DNA of 12,012 bases. It comes from Terana coerulea. Taxonomy: Eukaryota; Basidiomycota; Agaricomycetes; Polyporales; Phanerochaetaceae. Position numbers and translations under genes: made by a program. Positions within the stretch are counted from its first letter, which is position 1; each line of letters begins with the position of its first letter. The stretch is taken from positions 1 through 12,012 of the forward strand of contig JAKOGH010001115.1 of the NCBI GenBank assembly GCA_024811115.1. Reading direction: 5' to 3'. Of the stretch, positions 1 to 9,110 are shown piece by piece. The notes beneath the pieces were generated by a model that saw only the letters and a list, made by a program, of their open reading frames with translations, did not search any database and was not told where the DNA came from.

Positions 1-429
1 GTTCAGACAGAAGATAAAGCAAAGAGCTAGGCTTTGCGAACTATCTAAAGTCAGCAATAGCCAACGGCGCGCCAAGAACATGTATATAGTATATACGAAC
101 CTGTAACGTTATAGCAGCAATTCCCTACGCTGGGGTCAGTTGGATAATAGGCCTGTGGATTACGTTGGAATGGCCGATCGGGGCGTTGAGTGCAACAGCT
201 GCGAGGGAACGAGTCGTACCCGGCATAGCTTCCGGCTGCGCGAAGCAGGACGCGCGGTAACTCTAACTTATGCCCACGGTCAGGTGGCCGAAAGGACAAG
301 ATAAGATAACACACCCTGGGAACAAGCACGACCATTGCTGGAGTAGACTCATGAAACCACATAGTGTTGCGGACGTGCACGTTCGGTAAACAGGTCAACT
401 ATTCCTCTTTGTACAGGCTGGCCGTCAAT
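1..429. other. Left edge, no confident gene
   Basis: No gene can be called here. The stretch lies where the minus-strand AAA-ATPase-like copy (430-1684) should continue towards its AAA core. By length it should match the intact gene at about 7030-7440, but I could not align it base by base. An open minus-strand stretch at 51-398 has no recognisable domain. A TATATA-rich patch lies near 81-96. It may be badly decayed exon and intron remains of the copy, or unrelated DNA. Confidence 0.4.
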
Positions 430-1684
430 GCAACGTGCACTCCGTGGTCACGACCCTGTCGCTGCTAACTCCGCTACTGACATGCTGTGCTTTTGAACAT
501 CCAGCTAGCCCCAGCCCACCGCTCGCCTCTCATAGTCCGCTGCAACTTCAGCCCATTTGGATCGCCTGGTCCGACGGAGTGTTTTACTGATTGTACGTCA
601 AGATAGAGGCCTTCTTCATGCCTATCGACTCCGGTATGGGCAACTATCCCGAGGTCCACGTAGCCAAGCTCCTCGTCCTTTGGTCCGATGTCCATCTCGA
701 GGTACTCCAGGATTATACGGCAGATGGCCTGGAGTCGAATATCCGGATGCCGGTGTGCGCCGATAAATAGACCCGAACGGTCGAACGCGAGCATGACCGT
801 CTGCAACATCCAGTAAGAACAAAACGGGCGGGCGAGGATCATCGGGCTGCGAACGTGTGGGTTATCTTGCGGGGCAGATACAGGGCCCGGTGAGTCAAGT
901 CTAAGCTCGTCGTACGCGATTCGGACTTTCGCAGCTTGAACGTTCGCCAGCATTCAGCAAGAGCCAGTACGGGGCGGATAAGATTTATCGACGCATCCGA
1001 GGGTGTCGGCAAGATATCTTGGGCTTATGTCTCGGATATTTCGCTTCCTGTACTTGACCATTTGACCTAGCATCAACGACGGTGTGTGAGCCTATGAACG
1101 CTGTGCAAGAAAGCTGCACTCACCTAGAGTTTCGCCGTCCGCAAAACGCATGCTCTGAGCCTGCTCCCAAACCGCCACTACAGCCCATCCATCCCCTTGC
1201 TCCAAGTGCTGCGTAGTTTCATGATGGTAGCTCGCCGTAGAGCAAGTACGCCCCATAGGACGAGTAGGGCTAGGGACGAGAAACAGCGAAAGTATGAGCA
1301 TTATTCTTGCCAGTTATCGTGCACAAACCTCTGGCGACGAACTGACCAGAAACGGGCGAGAGTATTGCCGGGATGGGCTGCCTGTAGGATGCTGCCTGGC
1401 TTGCCGATAGCAACGTCTTGATGCTTTCAGTCTTGCTGCGAAGGGATCTTCTGCTAATACTATAGCCTCTACCAGAGCTACACGTAAGTTGTACCGCCTG
1501 CGCCAATACCATAAATGGAGGGCACTGGAGAGGCTTTAGAGACGGGGTCGGAATTAGTCCCATTTCCATGCAAGCATACAGAAAGTGAGGGATGCACCTC
1601 TGCTCGTATCATACAAATTGCTCAGTGAGAGATGCGGTCGTCTCAAAGCGCCTTTCTGTTTGGTGTCGGGAAGCAGTGGGATAT
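430..1684 (-). pseudogene. Decayed second copy of the AAA+ ATPase gene (5' half, DUF7025-like region)
   Basis: This aligns in the same orientation with the intact ATPase gene from its start (9053, equivalent to 1684) to its exon 3 (7445, equivalent to about 430). Shared landmarks are the CACCAC context of the start, a GTAGCTCGCCG block (near 1228 and 8556), a GTGAGT donor at 1123 and an acceptor at 1067. That intron is 57 nt here against 307 nt in the intact gene. The stretch 474-953 stays open for 159 codons and keeps the family pattern (for example ILEYLEMD versus VVEYLEVD, and ERWAG versus KRWAG). The start codon is ATA instead of ATG, and exon 3 meets a TAA about 13 codons after the acceptor, so the normal protein cannot be made. 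The many conservative replacements suggest an old paralogue that was under selection before it broke. The AAA core would lie left of the window, so truncation cannot be claimed. A shortened protein from an internal start is possible but less likely. Confidence 0.75.
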
Positions 1685-1710
1685 GGTGGTGGTCGGAGAG
1701 TGAGTCGTGC

Positions 1711-1734
1711 GCAACGCGTCTAACTCCACGCGTC
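1711..1734. promoter_or_regulatory. Paired ACGCGT boxes upstream of the decayed ATPase copy
   Basis: Two ACGCGT hexamers (1714-1719 and 1728-1733) are separated by 8 bases and lie about 30-50 bp upstream of the lost start codon. The 24-bp block matches 9087-9110 at 23 of 24 bases, with identical spacing. In fungi ACGCGT is the MluI cell-cycle box bound by the Mbp1/Swi6-type MBF complex. That this complex binds here is inference. Confidence 0.5.
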
Positions 1735-1759
1735 TCGCGCTTGAAGAGCGCCTTTCCAC

Positions 1760-2763
1760 AAATGGCAACCGACGGCTTTCAAACATAACAGGACCAAGCA
1801 CAGGCTGATAACTCACTCGTACTATGCATGCTGGTTTAGGCCAAACCCTGTTGTACTATACTAATAAGTCTCACCATATGACAAGGATTTATGGGTTACA
1901 AACAGACTGAGCAATTCGAGTAGCACTTACGCCGAGTAGGGACAGTGTAAAATCACAGCATTCAAAGAGCGCGATATCCTCAGGCACAGTAGAGAGAAAC
2001 TGTGTACGGCACTCGAGTAACGTCTTATATTGACAAGTTGAGGTATCTAGGTGTCACTCATTCGTCCGTTGCATTTCTCCAACACTTTATATGTCCCAAA
2101 CTATGGCAAGTACCACGTAACCTGATATTGGGCACGGGGTTGAACCTACGTATGCATGGAAGACGCCGGTCGACGAGTGCTGAGTACTGCGTGTCAGATC
2201 TGGCGCACTGGCGGAGGTATCGCAGCATGGCTCGACGTTCACTTCCCCACGGATGAATGAAGTCGATGGCTGAGCAGGGTTACTGTCAAGTTACTGTGTA
2301 AGAAAAATCAGCTGCTAAAGCTTCAGAGGGTAAATTGGACGAGAACGCGCGAATGCTGCATGGGTACAGCCAGCGACTCGAGGAAGGGCGCGTTCAACCA
2401 TACCTGGGGCCGGTGACAATAGCGACTGTACACCAACTAGACACATTCATGTAGCAGAAACAGGAGCATTTGCGCGCGACTGGATGTTCTCCAAGTGTCC
2501 GAGCTCGTCGTTCAGTGAGTGTGCATGTAGTCTCCCTAAGCAGAGTAGACAGACTCAGATGAGGGGACGGTCGTCTGTCTGACAGCTTCCAGTAGCTCTG
2601 GACACATACCCAAGCGTCATCAAATTCGCGAAGCCTACGGCCGTCATACTTGGACTACATTTCGTGTCTTGAGGTATCCCTCGAGAGATATCTACAAGTA
2701 TATCTCCATAGTTCTGTACTGTGCATTGCAGCCCATTCATTCTGATACCACAGCGTCAGACAC
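1760..2763. other. Intergenic region without a recognisable gene
   Basis: About 1 kb lies between the decayed ATPase copy and the 3' end of the transporter gene. Both neighbours are on the minus strand, so it should hold the transporter's 3' UTR and poly(A) signals and the upstream region of the copy. Base composition is mixed, around half GC. Short open stretches (plus 2002-2256, minus 2555-2740) show no domain, no family motif and no convincing exon structure. No tandem repeat, long inverted repeat or RNA gene was seen. Confidence 0.5.
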
Positions 2764-5487
2764 TTAGAGCGTATAACGGAAATCGGGTGCGCGGTCGCCC
2801 ATCTCGCGAAGCTCGGCGGGGGAATACGTGATGCCCTTCTCCTTCAGCTCCAGAGCAGCGGCATCGCGATGGGCGTTTACCCGCGTGTACACCAGCACGG
2901 CCCGCACAGTGTAGTGATTCCGATACCCACGAACATGAGTTCTAGAGCGTCTAGGAAAGCGTTCATCGTCGATATGACAGAATGCTAATGACGGCTACGC
3001 ACCTCCTAGTATATATCGTGGCGCATCCTGAGTGCGATAAAGCACCGAGCCAATCGCTGTATCAAACGTTAGTTGGGGGCATGGGAGTCAAAGACAAAGC
3101 TCACAGCCCGCAAAGTTGCCAAAACCTATGTGCAGACCGATAGCAGCGCCCCGCTTGTACTGCCCCGACACGTTATTGGCCAACCTATCCGAAGCCGCAT
3201 ACCATTAGCAGCACTCTCATTCGCAGATAACGACATTTTTCTACCATGAGATGACGCCCGGAAATGCCGCGTACGTCCCCGCAACGCAGAAGAACGTGCC
3301 GAAGTACTTGACGCTGAAATGCGCGTTGGAGACTTGGATGCCGAATCCAAGGACGCACATCAGGTGCCCGGCCAGGATGAACGGGAAGCGATACTTGAAC
3401 TTGTCAGAAAGGAACGCGAAGAGGACTGTGACGATAGCTAGAGCAAGAACTTCAATCAGCACAGCCATCATGCGGCGAAGCAGGTGCAGCTCACTGGCGA
3501 AGACGTAAGGTGGCACGCTGAGCAGTTGGCTGGCAGCAGGACTAAAGCCAAAGCTATATCTAGCCTTAGCGACAGCCGTGTTTTTACGAAGGTAGATGGA
3601 TAGCTACCCGTTTATGATGGACCTGTTAGCACATTTGTTAGCATGCAGCATGTGTGACATTCATCACGACTTACGGAAGGAAGAATGAGATTCCATACAC
3701 TGGAAGTGAATTGGTAAGTAGATGTTGATGCTTATAGGGAGCAGAACTTACGAGGGCCAATGATCGACATGTAGATGAGAACATGCATCCAAGTTTGCCA
3801 ATCTGTAATTGCCGCCCAAATGTGACGCAGGGCAAACCCTTCTTCCTCCCCGACCAGCGAGTTGTCGTACTCTGATCATGCGTGGAGTATAAGGTCTGAA
3901 ATCAAAGGAGCGTAGGATGTGCACTCACTCTTTCGCCAAATGATATAAGCACGCTCTTCGGGCGTGAGGAACTTCGCGCTGGTCGGGAAGTCGGTTATCA
4001 CTGGAGTTTCGAGCTCGATGTTAGCAGCCGTGATCCTTTTGATCGAGCAAAATACGTACGAAAATAGGAAGCGAGACCGACGACTATGGTAAAAAGTCCC
4101 TCTAGAATCTATCAAATATTACTCAGTGACAATGTCCGTTAGAATGTCTGCTGACGTACGAAAATCCAGACCAGCCAAGCTTTCCGCCAACACCAGACAT
4201 GAACGAGATCCCGTAGGCTAAAATCCCAGAAAATGCGCCTGTTCAAGTGCTATCAATATTTCGGCAGTAATCCTGGCCGGCTGGGTTGCATACCTGCTAT
4301 CGTTGCGCCACCCCAGAAAATGCCGACGCGGAACTGGAGTTTATGTCTAGGATACCACATCGACAAGCTACGTAGGTCAGTAAAAGCGTAGTCGGGTACA
4401 TGGGCGTCGACTTACTACCAGGTAACGCCGGGGAAGAAACCTGCCTCTGCTGCACCGAGAGCAACTCTGACGCCCACGAGCTGGGGGTAGCTGAGTCCAA
4501 TAGCTAGAAATTGGCTCGGCAAACTGGTGAAAACGACACTCACGTCTTCACAAGGCCCATGAGCGTCCTTTTGTAAACGTTTGCTAAACAGACGTGCGAT
4601 GGGCAAGAACGGAGGGATATTACTTACATGGTGATGCCCCAGACGACCTGCACAAGCCACTATACTCAAAAAACGAGCAAAGAAAATAGGAGCGAAGTGT
4701 CACGTACGATAAGGCTAGGCAACCACCTGAAAAATACAATGAATTAGTAAGTGTGTAACATCTACTCCAAATTTATTGCATACCTCGACGGACGAAACTT
4801 CTTGGTCACTAAACTGTAAGAACACAGAAATATCAAGGTTACCTGTGGACTTTGTATACTCTTGGCGCTTACCTCGTGGGGCATTCCACAAGACAGTATG
4901 GCTGCAAAAATAAATATATGTACTTGGCGAATCCCGTACACGAGACTCACGATGAAGTACATAGCCTAGAAGAATGGGGTATTGTATTCAGCGGCGCCAA
5001 ATATTCCGGATAAAAAACCCTTACCAAAGCAATGTTATACTTGTTTCCGGTTAGGTGCAGCTGCGATGTCAGCCCTTGCAGCTTCGCATTACCTACGCGC
5101 CGCGGAGGTATCAGAGACCCAGTCACGTACAAATTGAACACGACCTACCAATATTGCCTAGCAAAGCAGACATCAGCTCGCGTCAAAGCGTATTACTATC
5201 AAACCCATACTTCGATCCAAGAACGAGCACAAGTACATCAGCGTCAGCATCGGCATGAGCCGCATATCAATCCTGCGGTACAGCCTGCGCTCCTGCTCGG
5301 GCGACAACGCAGGCGGCGGCGGCAGCTTCGCGGGATCGTGGCCCTCCGCGTCGCTGTTCACCTCAAAGCTCGTCGTCTCCGTGCGCGCGCCAGCGACCTC
5401 GCGCACGTCATAGCTGCGCTTGCTCGCCGTGCTGGCGCGGCGCGCGCCGTCTTCCTTGCCTGCTTCGACGTCTTCAGGGCGAGACAT
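2764..5487 (-). CDS. MFS transporter, anion:cation symporter (Dal5/allantoate permease-like) family
   Basis: A 12-helix plasma-membrane permease predicted to import a small organic anion, such as a vitamin, ureide or carboxylate; the substrate cannot be read from sequence. There are 22 exons on the minus strand: 5487-5211, 5157-5149, 5092-5025, 4965-4951, 4901-4873, 4813-4784, 4726-4708, 4647-4628, 4567-4544, 4490-4416, 4367-4294, 4238-4160, 4108-4060, 4000-3929, 3871-3752, 3699-3675, 3622-3608, 3553-3495, 3437-3245, 3184-3105, 3056-3003, 2950-2764. All introns are GT-AG and 48-60 nt. The start is the ATG that opens a hydrophilic cytosolic leader of about 75 residues. Family landmarks in order: LDRSNIGNAK (residues 90-99), CPTSLVTKKFRPSRWLP, RVALGAAEAGFFPGVTWYLS, GKLGWSWIFILEG, FLTPEERAYIIWR, LSVPPYVFA, RTQDAPRYILG, and a tail ending RAPDFRYTL. 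Exon 2 is a 9-nt micro-exon. Two one-base losses break the frame, near 4168 (TCT TGG read as TCTGG) and near 2907. Restoring them gives 525 codons including the stop, normal for the family. The family call is firm; whether the breaks are real is open. Confidence 0.92.
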
Positions 5488-5973
5488 GGCCGTGCCGGTG
5501 GTCGCTTCGTGCTAGCGAGAGAGAATCAGCTGGTACGAAGCCGCGCAAGAGAAGGGCGCGAGGCAATATGTAGGAAGCCCAGCGCGCGCGGCGACCGACT
5601 GCAGCCCGGCCATGGCGAGCGTAGGCGTTACGGGGCGAACGCCAGTCGAAGCCGCATTGACGTGCTCGCCGTGGGGCCCGCCAGCATCCTTCCGGGCCCT
5701 GATCACAGGGCCCACATGGGAACGTGGGTGCAGGCGCCCGGGGACTATCCTCCGCCCAGGCTGCGCAGACGAACTTCAAGCGTTTTGACGTGGGCGCCAG
5801 GGCCGGGGCGTCGCGGTGGGAAGGGATCAGCCAAGAACATAGCATTGAGACAAGCAAGAAAGCACGTTACGACAGAGTACAGGGGTGCGTAGCAATCCGA
5901 GCCCAGGGCGTTTTGGTACAGTAGTCTACAACAAAATCCAAGATCAGGGTATCCGGGTATTCAAGCGTCCGTC
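5488..5973. other. GC-rich spacer: 3' end of the ATPase gene and promoter of the transporter gene
   Basis: This spacer separates the ATPase stop from the transporter start; both genes are on the minus strand. It should carry the ATPase poly(A) region and the transporter promoter and 5' UTR. It is very GC-rich at 5490-5830 and continues the GC-rich first exon of the transporter. There is no TATA box. Long open stretches on both strands here are what high GC gives by chance, and none shows a domain. A hairpin-capable palindrome is listed separately. Confidence 0.5.
5694..5713. repeat. Perfect 8-bp inverted repeat with a 4-base loop
   Basis: The arms GGGCCCTG and CAGGGCCC are perfect complements around the loop ATCA, about 207 bp upstream of the transporter start codon. 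If transcribed in the 5' leader it would fold into a stable GC hairpin; as DNA it could be a dimer-binding site. No function is known from the sequence. Confidence 0.5.
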
Positions 5974-8900
5974 CTAGTTATACATGGCGTGGCTGCAGAG
6001 GCAAGCACGTCAGTGTCAGTCGAACTAGCATGACGGTGCAGACTCACTTGGCGTCGAACTGGTCCATCATGTCGAGGACGAGCACTAAGTGGCTGTGCTG
6101 GAGCGTCTCCTGCCGCCCGCTCGCCAGCGCCGTCGCGGTCTTCACGACGTTCTTGATCTGCCGGCCGTTGATCTTGCGCTCGCCGAGCTGCCGGAGCTCG
6201 TCGCGGGCGAGGCCGCCGTCGGGCACGTCGCCGTGCACCTTGCGGAGGAAGGCGAGCCAGATCTTGCGCCGCGAGTCCGCGGTGAGGTCGTGGTAGCGCA
6301 GCGAGATGTGGATGCGGGACTGGAAGGCCTCGTCGAAGACGCGGACCCGGTTCGTGGTGAGGAACAGAATCCCGTGGAAGTACCTGGGTTTGTCATACGA
6401 CCAGATTAGAATTGGAAGGAGCGAGGAAGCGGCAGAAGCGCTCACTCTAGATGCCGCAGGAAGACGGCAACCATGGCGTTTCGCTCGATGTGGACAAGGG
6501 TGCGCTCCTCTAGGAAAACGTCCGCCTCGTCAATGAGAACAACGGCACCCCATGCCGCAGAGATCTTCAGGATGCTCGTTAGGGCGTTGTCGACCTTGGT
6601 GGCAGCCGTCGGGTCAGAAGCGCCGACAATATACAGTGGCTCTGCAGTTCGCTGTGAGTCAAACAGCTATGTTACAATCATGAGACTGATATGTACTTCG
6701 CAAGTCTGTGGTGAAAGGTTAGAATTAGTTATACATTGAGCAGAGATACAGTGAGACTTACGTTCGCTCATGGCTTCCGCCGTCAGACTCTTGCCTAAGT
6801 AAACCGAACAAACTCAGATGTGAGCAAAACTGAACCCCGTGACGCACCGGTTCCTGGATTGCCGTACAAATTGATGACAAGACCCATCCCTTTACCCTTA
6901 ACGAAGTCGTCTATCTTGGATGCCGGTCCGGAGCTATGTGCTTCGACTAACGTGGTCAAGATAGCCTTCTGCTCGCCCGGGATGACAAGGTTTTCATACG
7001 CCTCTGCATTCCACTCAAACGGCTGCACGAAGTCAATAGCGAATTCGACTACAGGCGTCACAAGTTAGTATCTGGCCATCTAGAGAAGGGACAATAGCCA
7101 CGCACGCCATTCTTTATCCGAGAGACTGAACCCGTACAGATTTGGCGGAGCGAGCATCAGGTCGTCGTCCGTGAGATCTTCGCGAGATGCAAGCTGGTCT
7201 TGCGTTTGCGTGGATTCAGTCCGCATGGCGTGCCGGTCGATGTCCTTCCCGGCAAGGTTTTTGGTGACGAGCGACATCTTTTCGTAGTTGGGCACCGTTT
7301 CCGCGAACATATCTGCCGGAGCCTTAGTCAGTAAAACAAAACAAATATCCAATATGAACGCACGTCGGTCAACCATCACCCTTGAGTCGACCTGCGATAA
7401 AATAGTGTAAGTAAAGTCTCACGCGGGAGATGTATGCGACTCACACTGTGCTTCACTACCACCCAATCATTTCCCGCCCTCCGCCACTGATATGCAATGC
7501 CCTTGTAGCCGAGGTGGTGAACGCCACCCGCCAATCCAGCCCACCGTTTTCCTCTCTCGATCAAGCGTGCCTTCAGCCCATCCGGGCCACCAGGTCCAAT
7601 ATAGTACTTGAGCGGGTACACGCCCAAGTCCGAGACCTTCTTCGCGCCCATAAACCCCGGGAGATCAATGACAGTCCCTAGGCCCGCGTACCCGAACTGC
7701 ACGCCGCGCGGGCTAGTGTCCACCTCGAGGTACTCCACGACGAGGCGGTAGAAGAACTTGGAGTTGTCGGTCTGGCTGCCGGTGTCCGCGCCGATCGAGA
7801 GGCCGGAGAGGTCGAACGCGGCGGTGGCGCCGCCGAAGTCGGCCTTCTGCAGCTTTTCGGCGTGCACGAGGCGCGCGGCGCGCGGCTCGCCGGTGGTCGG
7901 GCAGTGGATGTGCAGGATCGTCTTGCGGGGGACGTACAGGGCCCAGACGAGGTCGAACGTGATTTCGTCGTGCGCGAGGAGCGCCTTGAGGGACTCAAGC
8001 GTGGAGCCGTATTCGGTGGAGAGCCAGTCCAGGAGGTGCGAGAGGTGCTGGTACGTGAGATGCGTGGGTGAATCTGGCTCTGGAGAAAGGGTGCATGCGG
8101 TGTGAAGCTCTGAAAGCCAGCTGAGCAGAATTTGCGGGTTGACCTATCGTTAACAAGAACATGAGTCACGGAGCAGTATGTATGCGCGAGGTTTTGAGGC
8201 TACTGCAGAGCTGCTATAGAAGTCTGCTGTAGGGCAGCGGAAAATGCCAAGAAATCCTACAACAACGCTGCAGCCGTGATATCCCCATTTTGTGCCTGTT
8301 GCAGGGCTGTTGAAGGGGCTTGTTGCAGGCATAGGCTGTGCAGGCTCATTGATACGCGCTTAGCTTCTGCAACAAAGTCCTGCAACACCCTACAACAGGC
8401 TATAACAACCCACTCTGCAGTCCTCTATTGTACGGAAACATCATACTCACGCGGAGAGGTTTAGTTGTCCACGACACGCCCTGAACCTGACCAATGACCG
8501 CCGCTCCGACCTTTCTCAGCTCCTCGCTTCGGATGTCGAGCATCTTCGTGACAGTGTAGCTCGCCGCTTTACCAGCACGCCCGATGGGTCCCGTAGGGTT
8601 GAAGCGACGGACGACGGTGAAAGCGTATGCGTCATACTTGCTAGTGTTTTCGAACTGGTCGCAGGACTGGCGGGCGTGGGCTTGAAAGCTGGCCGGTCAT
8701 GGCATCGAGGATCTCGTCGAGATGCTTCACCTCGAGCACGCTGCCTGGCTCGCCAGTGGCGACATCCTCATCCTCTTCGATCTTGCCCGGAAACATGTCT
8801 TGTCCGATAGGATCCTCTTCTGTGACTTCTCCAGCCGGAACAGGTGCAACATATCTGCCACCGCCACCCAAGTTGGTGTATGCAGAGGACATGGACGGGA

Positions 8901-9053
8901 GCCCGACTAAAGAGGAGAGAAAGGGTCATTCGAAGAATAATCGGGACTGGCGCCACTCACGGCCACCTTCTTCATCCAGGTAGTTCAGCCTCCGCGGAGG
9001 TGCTGCCTCAACGCTGACTCCTTTACTTTTGACGTCGGGGAGCGGTGAGACAT
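5974..9053 (-). CDS. Fungal AAA+ ATPase with DUF7025-type N-terminal region
   Basis: A predicted ATP-driven remodelling protein; its target is unknown for the family. Exons: 9053-8961, 8906-8451, 8143-7445, 7391-7364, 7312-7106, 7048-6848, 6794-6762, 6705-6697, 6641-6446, 6383-6048, 5992-5974. The N-terminal half (about residues 60-430) matches the domain that precedes AAA in many fungal proteins, with VLEVKHLDEIL and VEYLEVD blocks. The AAA core has Walker A GNPGTGKS (558-565, split by an intron), Walker B VVLIDEAD (610-617), sensor 1 LFLTTNR (648-654) and a candidate arginine finger in DEAFQSR (about 665), then a helical lid with NGRQIKNVVKTA. Exon 8 is a 9-nt micro-exon; splicing it gives HLRKPLYIV, as expected. 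The start is the first ATG of a frame that joins exon 2. Three one-base losses are needed to keep frame: in exon 1 near 9020-9030, and two near 8680-8690. With them the gene is 760 codons including the stop. The last exon is inferred from a strong GTGAGT donor; without splicing the protein stops at 6044. The promoter has paired ACGCGT boxes. Confidence 0.9.
8196..8425. mobile_element. MITE-like element inside intron 2 of the ATPase gene
   Basis: The ATPase intron at 8144-8450 is 307 nt, while all other introns in the window are 48-62 nt. Most of it is one 230-bp unit with imperfect terminal inverted repeats of roughly 36-40 bp: GAGGCTACTGCAGAGC at the left and GAGGACTGCAGAGTG when the right end is read inward. 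Both arms continue to CTATAG/TTATAG and TGYTGTAGGG. The inside holds more complementary copies of TTGTTGCAGG / CCTGCAACA (8298-8325 and 8366-8400). It encodes no protein. The matching intron of the decayed copy (1067-1123) is only 57 nt and lacks it. I saw no clear target-site duplication. Alternatives are an introner-like element or a structured intron that grew locally. Confidence 0.6.
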
Positions 9054-9086
9054 GGTGGTGGTTGCAGGTAAAGTCGTGTTCAATGA

Positions 9087-9110
9087 GCAACGCGTCTAAT
9101 TCCACGCGTC
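9087..9110. promoter_or_regulatory. Paired ACGCGT boxes in the ATPase promoter
   Basis: ACGCGT occurs at 9090-9095 and 9104-9109, separated by 8 bases, 37-56 bp upstream of the ATPase start codon. A further CACGCGCGTG palindrome follows at 9114-9123. The block is retained in the decayed copy at 1711-1734. ACGCGT matches the MluI cell-cycle box used by MBF for G1/S genes in fungi, which would suggest cell-cycle or replication-linked expression. That regulation is inference from the motif. Confidence 0.55.

Noticed and set aside
474..953. The open minus-strand stretch as a free-standing 159-residue protein
   Set aside because: It aligns with the middle of exon 3 of the AAA+ ATPase gene and has homologous exon and intron sequence upstream, so it is part of a decayed copy.
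2002..2256. An 84-codon plus-strand open stretch between the decayed copy and the transporter
   Set aside because: It has no ATG at its start, no recognisable family and no flanking exons in frame.
3542..3553. Alternative acceptor (CTTTAG) for transporter exon 18
   Set aside because: It would remove four residues. The acceptor 12 nt earlier gives INGFGFSPAASQLL, which fits the family spacing better.
5032..5892. A 286-codon open stretch on the plus strand
   Set aside because: It is antisense to the GC-rich transporter exon 1 and spacer. Its predicted protein is rich in Arg, Ala and Gly without a domain, as expected from antisense GC-rich coding DNA.
6044..6445. Sensor and lid part of the ATPase as a separate gene starting in the intron
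   Set aside because: The first residues come from the 62-nt intron 6384-6445; the true exon begins at 6383 and continues Walker B-bearing exon 9.
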